A stretch of 64,000 nt of DNA, taken from Apostichopus japonicus. Lineage: Eukaryota; Echinodermata; Holothuroidea; Aspidochirotida; Stichopodidae. Positions 11,775-23,982 of the stretch are shown piece by piece (position 1 is the first letter of the stretch; every line of letters begins with the position of its first letter). Location: contig NC_092563.1 in NCBI RefSeq assembly GCF_037975245.1, forward strand, positions 14,002,001-14,066,000. The letters are read 5' to 3'. Both the position numbers and the translations under genes were made by a program. Below the pieces are notes generated by a model that saw only the letters and a program-made list of their open reading frames with translations, made no database searches and had not been told where the DNA came from.

Positions 11775-12874
11775 ATTTAATGCAGTTTATCCCCAGTTTC
11801 GTTACATTTTGGTGAAAGAATTATAACATTAGGTTAATTTGTACCTATCCCCCCATTGAAATGATTCAGAAGTCTGATTCAGGAAAAATTCTTTGCTAAT
11901 TAAGTTTCATAAATTTTTGTTTGAAGAAAACTTACACTGACAGAGAATGACCTGATCTGAGTGCCAAGTTAGAAATGAACCGCAATATGATGATGTTTAG
12001 TGAACGCTGAGAAGCTTTGATTCGTCAAAGATATTTGACCACTCAGAAAAATTTCACACAGTGAAGACTAGCATATGAGAACATGCAGTCAATTTACATG
12101 GAATGTTCACCTAATAATTGTTCCATTATGATGTTAAATTCAATATCCCGGATGGATGGACGCATATATTATTGGTCGACTGATCGATGATGCATTCCAC
12201 CCTCTGCCTGTTTTCAGATCCAAGTTTCGACTGGACATTTTTTCTGGTCATATGTGACAGTTGCATTGAGTTTGCATTGATGATGTGAACAAAATATAAA
12301 TTTGAATGAATGAATGATTAATTGATTGTGCAAACTCCACCTCTCTCCCATCCACCTCTCCCCTCCCCTTCCCCCTCCCTCCTCACCAACTCATGATAAA
12401 ATATCATTTATCCTACCTGTACTGTTGTATTGACAATTCTTTTTCACTCCTTCCTATTAAAATTGGTATTTTGAATCGGGTTGTCGTTCATACAAATGGT
12501 GTCGTATTTTTACTCATAATTTGGTATCGCTCAATGTTTACAGGACAATATGGTAATCATGATCTTGGCTGTAATTGTGTCATTCTTTGATTAATTGTAA
12601 ACTACTACTACTACTATACTACTACTACTACTACTATACTACGAGAATTTTGACCAAAGGTGACCATAAATGAATATCTAGCATATTTAAGGGCCAATAC
12701 AGCATACCTTTAAATTCTGGAGAAAAAGATTGTGATGAATTCAAAACAAAATGTAACTTGAATCTAAAAAACTTCACTCTCCCTAGCTTTGTTTGCCCGA
12801 TTGCCTAAACTTGAGGTCAGTATTTTAAAAGCATTTAATTATGATTTTATTTTCCCAAATCATTTTCAACCTTC
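11775..12874. other. non-coding stretch with (CTA)n
   Basis: No gene seen. A (CTA)n microsatellite with two TA interruptions lies at 12601-12642, and C/T-rich DNA at 12337-12385. The rest is AT-rich and unstructured. Confidence 0.6.
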
Positions 12875-14550
12875 TATGACAACTTCCAAACTACAATAAC
12901 TAAGTATTGACTAAGGTTTCCCATCCCATCACCCCCCTCCCCTCCCCCCCCCCAAAGCCCCTTCCTCAGTAATTCTCACATTGTACACCAAGGTATGATT
13001 CCAATGTATTTCATTTATCAATGATAGCCAATATTTTTTTTTTTTACAATTTATATCTTTGTAACCCTCTATTCCATCCCCACCCCACCCCCACCTTTTC
13101 CCATTGTATGTAATGTGTAAGCATAGCATAAATTTGGTTAATTTATGCAACTTTATATCAAAACTCATGTTCTGGTACAGTTTGCATTCTTTTTTGATAT
13201 AATGTTTAATAAAATGTGTCTGGGTTTGACCTTCTTTATATCATTTCATAAAATCTGCAGGGTAAACCCCTTCATTGCTCTCACCACACGAGGTAGAGGC
13301 GTTTGCCAAAAGAAATGTTCACATTGGAAGTGCATCCTTTCAAATTCTTCAACTTTATGAACTTGGGTTGAACTTTATTGTTATTACTTTTCAAAATGGA
13401 AATATTTATATTTAACCGCAGTGTATTGTCAATTAAAAGGTTAACATTCGAACAAGCAATTGTGACTATTCAATGACAACTTCCAAACTACAAAAACTAA
13501 GTATTGACTAAGGTGTCCCATCCCATCACCGCCCCCACCCCCCCCCCCAATCCCCAAAGCCCCTTTCTCAGTAATTCTCACATTGTACACCAAGGTATGA
13601 TTCCAATATTTTAACCTTTCATAAATATGAGGTACTCCTCACACAATCCATCCCCACGTCCTACTCTTACCGGTTTTCGTCTATATCCTTCTTCTTCTGT
13701 TTTTCATATCTCAATGATAGCCGATATTTATTTTTTTCGTATTCCTTTTTCAAAATACTTTTTGTATTGAAGTTGAATATAATCATTGGTTGCATATCTC
13801 ACATAGACATCTAAAGCCTGCTTAATATGAACAATCATTTATACATCAGTTTGATCAAAGATGATATACCTGATCAAGAAGGGTGGGGGTGAGGGTGGGG
13901 GGAGGATGAAGTTAAGTATCATGGAAGGCATATGCAGAACACATTATATCTTTGTGACCCTCTGTACCATCCCCACCCCACCCCCACCATTCCCCATTAT
14001 GAACTTGGGTTGAACTTTATTGTCATTACTTTTTAAAATGGAAATATTTATATTTAACCGCAGTGTATTGTCAATTAAAAGGTTAACATTCGAACAAGCA
14101 ATTGTGACTGTATTCAATGACAACTATTACAACTATGAAAACTTCCAAACTACAAAAACTAAGTATTGACTAAGGTGTCCCATCCCATCATCCCTCCCCC
14201 CCCCCCCAAATCCCCAAAGCCCCTTTCTCAGTAATTCTCACATTGTACACCAAGGTATAATTCCCATTTTTTAACCTTTCATAAATATGTAGTACTCCTC
14301 ACACAATCCATCCCCACATCCTGCTCTTACCCGGTTTTCTTCTGTATCTTTCTTCTTCTTCTTCGTTTATATTTTTCATTTATCAATGATAGCCAACATT
14401 TTTTTCGTATTCCTTTTTCCAAATAATTTTTGTATTGAAGTTGAATATAATCATTTGGTTGCATATCTCACATAGACATATAAAGCCTGCTTAATATGAA
14501 CAATCATTTTATATATAAGTTTAATGAAAGATGATATACCTGATCAAGAA

Positions 14551-14651
14551 GGGTGGGGGTGGGGGAGGAGGCAGTTAAGTATCATGGAAGGCATATGCAG
14601 CACACATTATATCTTTGTAACCCTCTATTCCATCCCCACCCCACCCCCACC
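14551..14651. repeat. G-rich/C-rich foldback present in each monomer (example)
   Basis: GGGTGGGGGTGGGGGAGG at 14551-14568 is followed about 65 bp later by CATCCCCACCCCACCCCCAC at 14631-14650. The two blocks are largely complementary, so one strand can fold into a hairpin, or the G block and C block can form a quadruplex and an i-motif. Equivalent pairs occur in nearly all full monomers, for example near 16347/16422, 19748/19828, 21538/21608 and 25501/25586. In several (such as 15457, 17917 and 20643) the G block is shorter. Confidence 0.75.
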
Positions 14652-17337
14652 TTTCCCCATTGTATGTGATGTGTAAGTATCGCATATATTTGCTTCATTT
14701 ATAGAACTTTATTTCAAAACTCATGTTCTGGTACAGTTTGCATTTTTTTTTTATATTATGTTTAATAAAATGTGTCTGGGTTTGACCTTCTGTATATCAT
14801 TTCATAAACTCTGAAGGGTAAACCCCTTCATTGCTCTCATCACATGAGTTAGAGGGGTTTGTCAAAAGAAATGCTCGCATCGAAAGGGCATTCTTTCAAA
14901 TTCTTCAACTTTATGAACTTGGGTTGAACTTTATTGTTATTACTTTTTAAAAATGGAAATATTTATATTTAACCGCAGTGTATTGTCAATTAAAAGGTAA
15001 ACATTCGAACAAGTAATTGTGACTATTCAATGACAACTATGACAACTTCCAAACTACAAAAACTAAGTATTGACTAAGGTGTCCCATCCCAACATCCCTC
15101 CCCCCCCCCCCCCCAATCCCAAAAGCCCCTTTCTCAGTAATTCTCACATAGTACACCAAGGTATAATTCCAATTTGTTAACCTTTCTTAAATCTGTAGTA
15201 CTCCTCATACAATCCATCCCCACATCCTGCTCTTACCCGGTTTTCTTCTCTATCTTTCTTCTTCTTCGTTTATATTTTTCATTTATCAATGATAGCCAAC
15301 ATTTTTTTTTCGTATTCCTTTTTCCAAATAATTTTTGTATTGAAGTTGAATATAATCATTTGGTTGCATATCTCACATAGACATCTAAAGCCTGCTTAAT
15401 ATGAACAATCATTTTATATATAAGTTTAATCAAAGATGATATACCTGATCAAGATGGGTGGGGGAGGAGCAAGTTGAGTGTCATGGAAGGCATATGCAGC
15501 ACACATTATATCTTTGTAACCCTCTATTCCATCCCCACCCCACCCCCACCTTTTCCCATTGTATGTGATGTGTAAGTATCGCATATATTTTCTTCATTTA
15601 TGCAACTTTATTTCAAAACTCATGTTCTGGTACAGTTTGCATTTTTTTTTTATTATATTATGTTTAATAAAATGTGTCTGGGTTTGACCTTCTGTATATC
15701 ATTTCATAAACTCTGCAGGGTAAACCCCCTCACCACACGAGGTAGAGGCGTTTGCCAAAAGAAAAGTTCACATCGGAAGGGCCTCCTTTCAAATTCTTCA
15801 ACTTTATGAACTTGGGTTGAACTTTATTGTTATTACTTTTCAAAATGGAAATATTCATATTTAACCGCAGTGTATTGTCAATTAAAAGGTTAACATTCGA
15901 ACAAGCAATTGTGATTGTATTCAATGGCAACTATGACAACTTCCAAACTACCAAAACTAAGTATTGACTAAGGTGTCCCATCCCATCATCCCTCCCCCCC
16001 CCCCCAATCCCCAAAGCCCCTTTCTCAGTAATTCTCACATTGTACACCAAGGTATAATTCCCATTTTTTAACCTTTCATAAATATGTAGTACTCCTCACA
16101 CAATCCATCCCCACATCCTGCTCTTACCCGGTTTTCTTCTCTATCTTTCTTCTTCTTCGTTTATATTTTTCATTTATCAATGATAGCCAACATTTTTTTT
16201 CGTATTCCTTTTTCCAAATAATTTTTGTATTGAAGTTGAATATAATCATTTGTTGCATATCTCACATAGACATCTAAAGCCTGCTTAATATGAACAATCA
16301 TTTTATATATAAGTTTAATGAAAGATGATATACCTGATCAAGAAAGGTGGGGGTGGGGGAGGAAGTTAAGTATCATGGAAGGCATATGCAGCACACATTA
16401 TATCTTTGTAACCCTCTGTACCATCCCCACCCCACCCCCACCTTTCCCCATGATATGTAATGTGTATGTATCGCATATATTTACTTCATTTATGCAACTT
16501 TATTTCAAAACTCATGTTCTGGTACAGTTTGCATGTTTTTTTTTATATAATGTTTAATAAAATGTGTCTGGGTTTGACCTTCTGTATATCATTTCATAAA
16601 CTCTGAAGGGTAAACCCCTTCATTGCTCTCATCACATGAGTTAGAGGGGTTTGTCAAAAGAAAAGCTCGCATCGAAAGGGCATTCTTTCAAATTCTTCAA
16701 CTTTATGAACTTGGGTTGAACTTTATTGTCATTACTTTTTAAAATGGAAATATTTATATTTAACCGCAGTGTATTGTCAATTAAAAGGTAAACATTCGAA
16801 CAAGCAATTGTGACTGTATTCAATGACAACTATGACAATTATGAAAACTTTTAAACTACAAAAACTAAGTATTGACTTAGCTTTCCATCCCATCATCCCT
16901 CCCCCCCCCCCAATCCCCAAAGCCCCTTCCTCAGTAATTCTCACATTGTACACCAAGGTATAATTCCCATTTTTTAACCTTTCATAAATATGTAGTACTC
17001 CTCACACAATCCATCCCCACATCCAGCACTTACCCGGTTTTCTTGTATATCCTTCTTCTTCTTCTTGTTCTACTTTTCATTTATCAATGATAGCCAATAT
17101 TTTATTGTTTTTTCGTATTCCTTTTTCCAAAAACTTTTTGTATTGAAGTTGAATATAATCATTTGGCTGCATATCTCACATAGACATATAAAGCCTGACT
17201 AATATGAACAATCATTTTATACATTAGTTTAATCAAAGATGATATACCTGATCAAGAAGGGTGGTGGTGGGGAGGAGGCAGTTAAGTATCATGGAAGGCA
17301 TATGCAGCTCACATTATATCTTTGTAACCCTCTATTC

Positions 17338-17622
17338 ATTCATACTTAGTAAACATTCCTAAATCCTATTGGTCCATTCAGGTCAGCTGACCGTGGTTAA
17401 TCCTGTGAGTAACGCACGGTAAATTACGGGGCATCACTTTAATAAATCTTTGGTTATATGTAACCAAAAATGTTTTGTTTTATGATTTTTCCCCCACACA
17501 AATGGTAGTGTATGAATGAACGGGGTTAATCAACGGTCTAGCGTGGGTTACTCACATGATGAATGCATACCGGGTGTTAATGCTATCGCAGGATGCACTC
17601 GGGCTCCACCCTTGTGCATCCA
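17338..17622. mobile_element. 285-bp insertion/replacement in the array, MITE-like
   Basis: At 17337 the monomer breaks off after TTTGTAACCCTCTATTC and resumes at 17624 with CCAAGGTATGATTCC, so foreign DNA replaces about 500 bp of repeat. Inside are inverted pairs: ATTCATTCATAC near 17338 with GTATGAATGA near 17510, and TGTGAGTAACGCACG near 17404 with CGTGGGTTACTCACA near 17543. At the right end is a hairpin, GGATGCAC (17591-17598) with GTGCATCC (17614-17621). It has no frame of note. It may be a small non-autonomous DNA element; I cannot name its superfamily, and the loss of flanking repeat hides any target duplication. Confidence 0.5.
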
Positions 17623-20600
17623 GCCAAGGTATGATTCCAATTTTTTAAGCTTTCATAAATATGTATGTAGTACTCCTCAGACAATCCATCCCCACATCCT
17701 ACTCTTACCGGTTTTCTTCTATATCCTTCTTCTTCTGTTTTACATTTATCAATGATAGCCGATATTTTTTTCGTATTCCTTTTTCAAAAATACTTTTTGT
17801 ATTGAAGTTGAATATTATCATTGGTTGCATATCTCACATAGACATCTAAAGCCTGCTTAATATGAACAATCATTTTATATATAAGTTTAATCAAAGATGA
17901 TATACCTGATCAAGAAGGGTGGGGGAGGAGCAAGTTAAGTATCATGGAAGGCATATGCAGCACACATTATAGCTTTGTGAACCTCTGTTCCATCCCCACC
18001 CCAACCTTTTCCCATTGTATGTAATGTGTTAGCATAGCATAAATTTGGTTAATTTATGCAACTTTATTTAAAACTCATGTTCTGGTACAGTTTGCATTCT
18101 TTTTTTATATTATATTTAATAAAATGTGTCTGGGTTTGACCCTCTGTATATCATTTCATAAACTCTGCAGGGTAAACCCCCTCACCACACGAGGTAGAGG
18201 CATTTGCCAAAAGAAAAGTTCACATCGGAAGGGCATCCTTTCAAATTCTTCAACTTTATGAACTTGGGTTGAACTTTATTGTTATTAATTTTCAAAATGG
18301 AAATATTTATATTTAACCGCAGTGTATTGTCAATTAAAAGGTTAACATTCGAACAAGCAATTGTGATTGTATTCAATGACAACAATGACAAATTCTCAAC
18401 TACAAAAACTAAGTATTGACTAAGGTGTCCCATCCCATCATCCCTCCCCCCCCCCCAATCCCCAAAGCCCCTTTCTCAGTAATTCTCACATAGTACACCA
18501 AGGTATGATTCCAATTTTTTAACCTTTCATAAATCTGTAGTACTCCTCATACAATCCATCCCCACATCCTGCTCTTACCCAGTTTTCTTCTCTATCTTTC
18601 TTCTTCTTCGTTTATATTTTTCATTTATCAATGATAGCCAACATTTTTTTCCTATTCCTTTTTCCAAATAATTTTTGTATTGAAGTTGAATATAATCATT
18701 TGGTTGCATATCTCACATAGACATCTTAAGCCTGCTTAATATGAACAATCATTTTATATATAAGTTTAATCAAAGATGATATACCTGATCAAGATGGGTG
18801 GGGGAGGAGGAAGTTGAGTGTCATGGAAGGCATATGCAGCACACATTATATCTTTGTGAACCTCTGTTCCATCCCCACCCCTTCCTTTTGCCATTGTATG
18901 TAATGTGTAAGCATAGCATAAATTTGGTTAATTTATGCAACTTAACTAAAACTCATGTTCTGGTACAGTTTGCATTTTTTTTTTTTATATTATGTTTAAT
19001 AAAATGTGTCTGGGTTTGACCTTCTGTATATCATTTCATAAACTCTGAAGGGTAAACCCCTTCATTGCTCTCATCACATGAGTTAGAGGGGTTTGTCAAA
19101 AGGAAAGCTCGCATCGAAAGGGCATTCTTTCAAATTCTTCAACTTTATGAACTTGGGTTGAACTTTATTGCCATTACTTTTTAAAATGGAAATATTTATA
19201 TTTAACCGCAGTGTATTGTCAATTAAAAGGTTAACATTCGAACAAGCAATTGTGACTGTATTCAATGACAACTATTACAACTATGAAAACTTTTAAACTA
19301 CAAAAACTAAGTATTGACTTAGCTTTCCATCCCATCATCCCTCCCCCCCCCCAATCCCCAAAGCCCCTTTCTCAGTAATTCTCACATTGTAGGTATAATT
19401 CCAAATTTTTAACCTTTCATAAATCTGTAGTACTCCTCACACAATCCATCCCCACATCCTACTCTTACTGGTTTTCTTCTATATACTTCTGCTTCTTCAT
19501 CTGGTTTTCATTTATCAATGATAGCCAATATTTGTTTTTTTCATTTATGATAGTCAATATTTTTTTTTTTCATTTGTCAATGATAGCCAATTTGTTTTGT
19601 TTTTTCTTATTCCTTTTTCCAAATACTTTTTGTATTGAAGTTGAACATAATCATTGGTTGCATATCTCACATAGACATCTAAAGCCTGCTCAATATGAAC
19701 AATCATTTTATGTAAGTTTAATCAAAGATGATATACCTGATCAAGAAGGGTGGGGGTGGGGGAGGAGGCAGTTAAGTATCATGGAAGGCATATGCAGCAC
19801 ACATTATATCTTTGTAACCCTCTATTCCATCCCCACCCCACCCCCACCTTTCCCCATTGTATGTGATGTGTAAGTATCGCATATATTTACTTCATTTATG
19901 CAACTTTATTTCAAAACTCATGTTCTGGTACAGTTTGCATTTTTTTTTTGATATTATGTTTAATAAAATGTGTCTGGGTTTGACCTTCTGTATATCATAT
20001 CATAAACTCTGAAGGGTAAACCCCTTCATTGCTCTCATCACATGAGTTAGAGGGGTTTGTCAAAAGAAAAGCTCGCATCGAAAGGGCATTCTTTCAAATT
20101 CTTCAACTTTATGAACTTGGGTTGAACTTTATTGTCATTACTTTTTAAAAATGGAAATATTTATATTTAACCGCAGTGTATTGTCAATTAAAAGGTTAAC
20201 ATTCGAACAAGTAATTGTGACTATTCAATGACAACTATGACAACTTCCAAACTACAAAAACTAAGTATTGACTAAGGTGTCCCATCCCATCACCCCCTCC
20301 CCTCCACACCCCCTCCACAAAGCCCCTTTCTCAGTAATTCTCACATTGTACACCAAGGTACTATTCCAATTTGTTAACCTTTCATAAATCTGTAGTACTC
20401 CTCATACAATCCATCCCCACATCCTACTCTCACCGGTTTTCGTCTATATATCCTTCTTCTTCTGTTTTTCATTTATCAATGATAGCCGATATTTTTTTCG
20501 TATTCAATTTTCCAAATACTTTTTGTATTGAAGTTGAATATTATCATTGGTTGCATATCTCACATAGACATCTAAATCCTGCTTAATATGAACAATCATT

Positions 20601-22197
20601 TTATACATTAGTTTAATCAAAGATGATATACCTGATCAAGAAGGGTGGGGGAGGAGCAAGGTGAGTGTCATGGAAGGCATATGCAGCACACATTATAGCT
20701 TTGTGAACCTCTGTTCCATCCCCACCCCCACCTTTTCCCATTGTATGTAATGTGTAAGCATAGCATAAATTTGGTTAATTTATGCAACTTTATTTAAAAC
20801 TCATGTTCTGGTACAGTTTGCATTCTTTTTTTATATTATGTTTAATAAAATGTGTCTGGGTTTGAGCTTCTGTATATCATTTCATAAACTCTGCAGGGTA
20901 AATCCCCTCACCACACGAGGTAGAGGTGCTTGCCAAAAGAAATGTTCACATCGGAAGGGCATCCTTTCAAATTCTTCAACTTTATGAACTTGGGTTGAAC
21001 TTTATTGTTATTACTTTAATAATGGAAATATGTATATGTAACTGTATTGTATTGTATTGTCAATAAAAGGTTAACATTCGAACAAGCAATTGTGACTGTA
21101 TTCAATAACAACTATGACAACTTCCAAACTACAAAAACTAAGTATTGATTTAGGTGTCCCATCCCAACATCCCTCCCCCCCCCCCCCAATCCCTAAAGCC
21201 CCTTTCTCAGTAATTCTCACATAGTACACCAAGGTACTATTCCAATTTGTTAACCTTTCATAAATCTGTAGTACTCCTTACACAATCCATCCCCACATCC
21301 TACTCTTACCGGTTTTCTTGTATATCCTTCTTCTTCTTCTTCTTCTATTTTTCATTTATCAATGATAGCCAATATTTTTTTGTTTTTTCGTATTCCTTTT
21401 TCCAAATACTTTTTGTATTGAAGTTGAATATAATCATTTGGTTGCATATCTCACATAGACATCTAAAGCCTGCTTAATATGAACAATCATTTTATATATA
21501 TAAGTTGAATCAAAGATGATATTCCTGATCAAGAAGGGTGGGGGGGAGGAGGCAGTTAAGTATCATGGAAGGCATATGCAGCACACATATCTTTGTAACC
21601 CTCTATTCCATTCCCACCCCACCCCCACCTTTTCCCATTGTATGTAATGTGTAAGCATAGCATAAATTTGGTTAATTTATGCAACTTTATTTAAAACTCA
21701 TGTTCTGGTACAGTTTGCATTCTTTTTGGTTCCTTGCTTTAGCAAAAGGAACCTATGTAGTCAGGTTGGCATGTGTGTGTGTGTGTGTATGTGTGTGTGT
21801 CTGTGTGTGCATCTGTGACACTTGCTTGGGTACACTGTAACTCAACAAGGGAAAGTTGGACTTAACTCAAACTTGGTATATAGATCCGCCATAGTGAGAA
21901 GGTGTGCCCTATTGTTTTTGGTACCTGTGAAGGTCACCAAAGGTCAGTTAGAGGCCAAAAACCCAAAATATTAAAACTGCAATAACTCCCAGTGCCAATG
22001 TGCGACATGGTTGATATTTTGGAACAAGTTGTGAACTGGTTAGGGGAACATTTTGAAACTTAACGGTCATGTGATCCAAGGTCACCAAAGGTCAATTAAT
22101 GTTAAAAAACAAGTATTTTTGCGATAACTTGAGAACAAAATGTCCGTTAGGGTTGGGAGTTGCTGCAATGTATTCCAATTGTCGACCCGCATCTGGG

Positions 22198-22231
22198 TGA
22201 CCCTTGACCTCAATTTGACCTCTGGTGACCT
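22198..22231 (-). promoter_or_regulatory. four AGGTCA half-sites spaced 1, 5 and 4
   Basis: Read on the plus strand, TGACCC, one base, TGACCT, five bases, TGACCT, four bases, TGACCT. On the minus strand this gives overlapping DR4, DR5 and DR1 nuclear-receptor-type arrangements in 34 bp. The binding potential is inferred from consensus only. Confidence 0.45.
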
Positions 22232-22448
22232 TTACATGTTTTTGGGGATTTTTAAAGTTTTGATGCTATTTTCAGATGTCAAAGGTACCTTCTGATCATA
22301 AATGTCAATAGGTTGACCCTCGGATGACCTTTATGTGCGAAGTTATATGGGGTCAAAGTTTTTCGGCCAGAGTTAGGATGGTTGTACAGACTTGTCGTTT
22401 TGTTTTTTGGAATCAGGAGATCAAACTACATCTGAAACCAAGGTCTAA

Positions 22449-22461
22449 AGGTCAAAGGTCA
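22449..22461 (+). promoter_or_regulatory. perfect DR1 (AGGTCA-A-AGGTCA)
   Basis: AGGTCAAAGGTCA is the textbook DR1 sequence recognised by HNF4, RXR and PPAR-type receptors. It lies in the long second module, where the other modules have no exact counterpart. Confidence 0.45.
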
Positions 22462-23150
22462 CATTAGAAAAAATGTGCTTATTTTGGGAGGAAACGAGCA
22501 AAAAAGAAAATGTTTGGTTTTGATGCTAGATTTGGATACCAAAGGTACCTTCCGATCAAAAATGTCAATGGGTTGACACCCGTGTGACCTTCGTGTGCGA
22601 AGTTATACGAGGTCAAAGTTAATTTTCAGACATTTAATGCAATAACTCCCAGTTCCAAGGTGTCACATGGTTGATATTTTTGGACAAGTTGCAAATGGTA
22701 TATGGGAATATTTTCAAACTTAAGGGTCATGTGATCCGAGGTCACCAAAGGTCAATTAATGTTAAAAAACTAGTATTTTGGGAGGAGAAATGGGCATAAA
22801 AAAAATGTTTGAATTTGTATAGTTTGATGCTCTATTTAGGTCTCACCAATCAAAAATGTCAATAAGTTGACCCAAGGTGACCTTTGTATGTTAAGTTAAA
22901 TGAGGTCAAAGTTAATTTTCAGACATTTAGTGTAATAACTCCCAGTGCCAAGGTGTTACATGGTTGATATTTTTGGAGTAGTTGCAAATGGTATAGGGGA
23001 ATATTTTCAAACTTAATGGTCATGTGATCCGAGGTCACCAAAGGTCAATTAATGATAAAAAACTAGTATTTTTGCGATAACTTGAGAACGAATTGTCAGT
23101 TAGGGTTGGGAGTTGCTTCAATGTAATCCAATTATCGACCCGCATCTGGG

Positions 23151-23184
23151 TGACCCTTGACCTCAATTTGACCTCTGGTGACCT
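23151..23184 (-). promoter_or_regulatory. DR1/DR5/DR4 half-site cluster, second copy
   Basis: Same order and spacing of four TGACCY half-sites as at 22198-22231. A further DR5 pair, TGACCC then TGACCT five bases apart, follows at 23266-23282. Confidence 0.45.
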
Positions 23185-23549
23185 TTTCGTGTTTTGTGCA
23201 TTCTTACAGTTTCGATGCTATTTTCAGATGTTAAAAGTACCTTCTGATTATAAATGTCAATGGGTTGACCCCTGTGTGACCTTCGTGTGCGAAGTTATAC
23301 AAGGTCAAAGTTAATTTTCAGACATTTAGTGCAATAACTCCCAGTTCCAAGGTGTGACACGGTTGATATTTTTGGAGAAGTTGCAAATGGTATAGGGGAA
23401 TATTTTCAAACTTAATGGTCATGTGATCCAAGGTCACCAAAGGTCAATGAATGATAAAAAACTAGTATTTTTGCGATAACTTGAGAACGAATTGTCAGTT
23501 AGGGTTGGGAGTTGCTTCAATGTAATCCAATTGTCGACCCGCATTTGGG

Positions 23550-23583
23550 TGACCCTTGACCTCAATTTGACCTCTGATGACCT
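23550..23583 (-). promoter_or_regulatory. DR1/DR5/DR4 half-site cluster, third copy
   Basis: Four TGACCY half-sites with spacers of 1, 5 and 4 bases, the last spacer reading CTGA instead of CTGG. A DR5 pair follows at 23665-23681. Confidence 0.45.
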
Positions 23584-23948
23584 TTTCGTGTTTTGTGCAT
23601 TTTTACAGTTTCGATGCTATTTTCAGATGTTAAAGGTACCTTCTGATCATAAATGTCAATGGGTTGACCCCCGTGTGACCTTCGTGTGCGAAGTTATACA
23701 AGGTCAAAGTTAATTTTCAGACATTTAATGCAATACCTCCCAGTTCCAAGGTGTGACAGGGTTGATATTTTTGGAGTAGTTGCAAATGGTATAGGGGAAT
23801 ATTTTCAAACTTAACGGTCATGTGATCCAAGGTCACCAAAGGTCAATGAATGATAAAAAACTAGTATTTTTGCGATAACTTGAACATGAATTGTCAGTTA
23901 GGGTTGGGAGTTGCTTCAATGTAATCCAATTGTCGACCCGCATCTGAG

Positions 23949-23982
23949 TGACCCTTGACCTCAATTTGACCTCTGGTGACCT
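23949..23982 (-). promoter_or_regulatory. DR1/DR5/DR4 half-site cluster, fourth copy
   Basis: Four TGACCY half-sites with spacers of 1, 5 and 4 bases, as in the other modules. The DR5 pair that follows in other modules is broken here (GATGAGCT). Confidence 0.45.

Noticed and set aside
11290-11826. 178-codon frame rich in Asn, Thr, Gln and Tyr
   Set aside because: It is a translation of the pentanucleotide array, open in several frames at once.
15730-19271. Recurring minus-strand frames of about 62-83 residues in the 890-bp monomers
   Set aside because: They recur only because the DNA is repeated. Copies differ by non-conservative changes, some monomers break the frame, and no motif, signal peptide or splice context is seen.
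23093-23713. Two near-identical 73-codon plus-strand frames in the 3-kb element
   Set aside because: They lie in module copies; the other modules do not keep them open, and the sequence is explained by the half-site-rich DNA.
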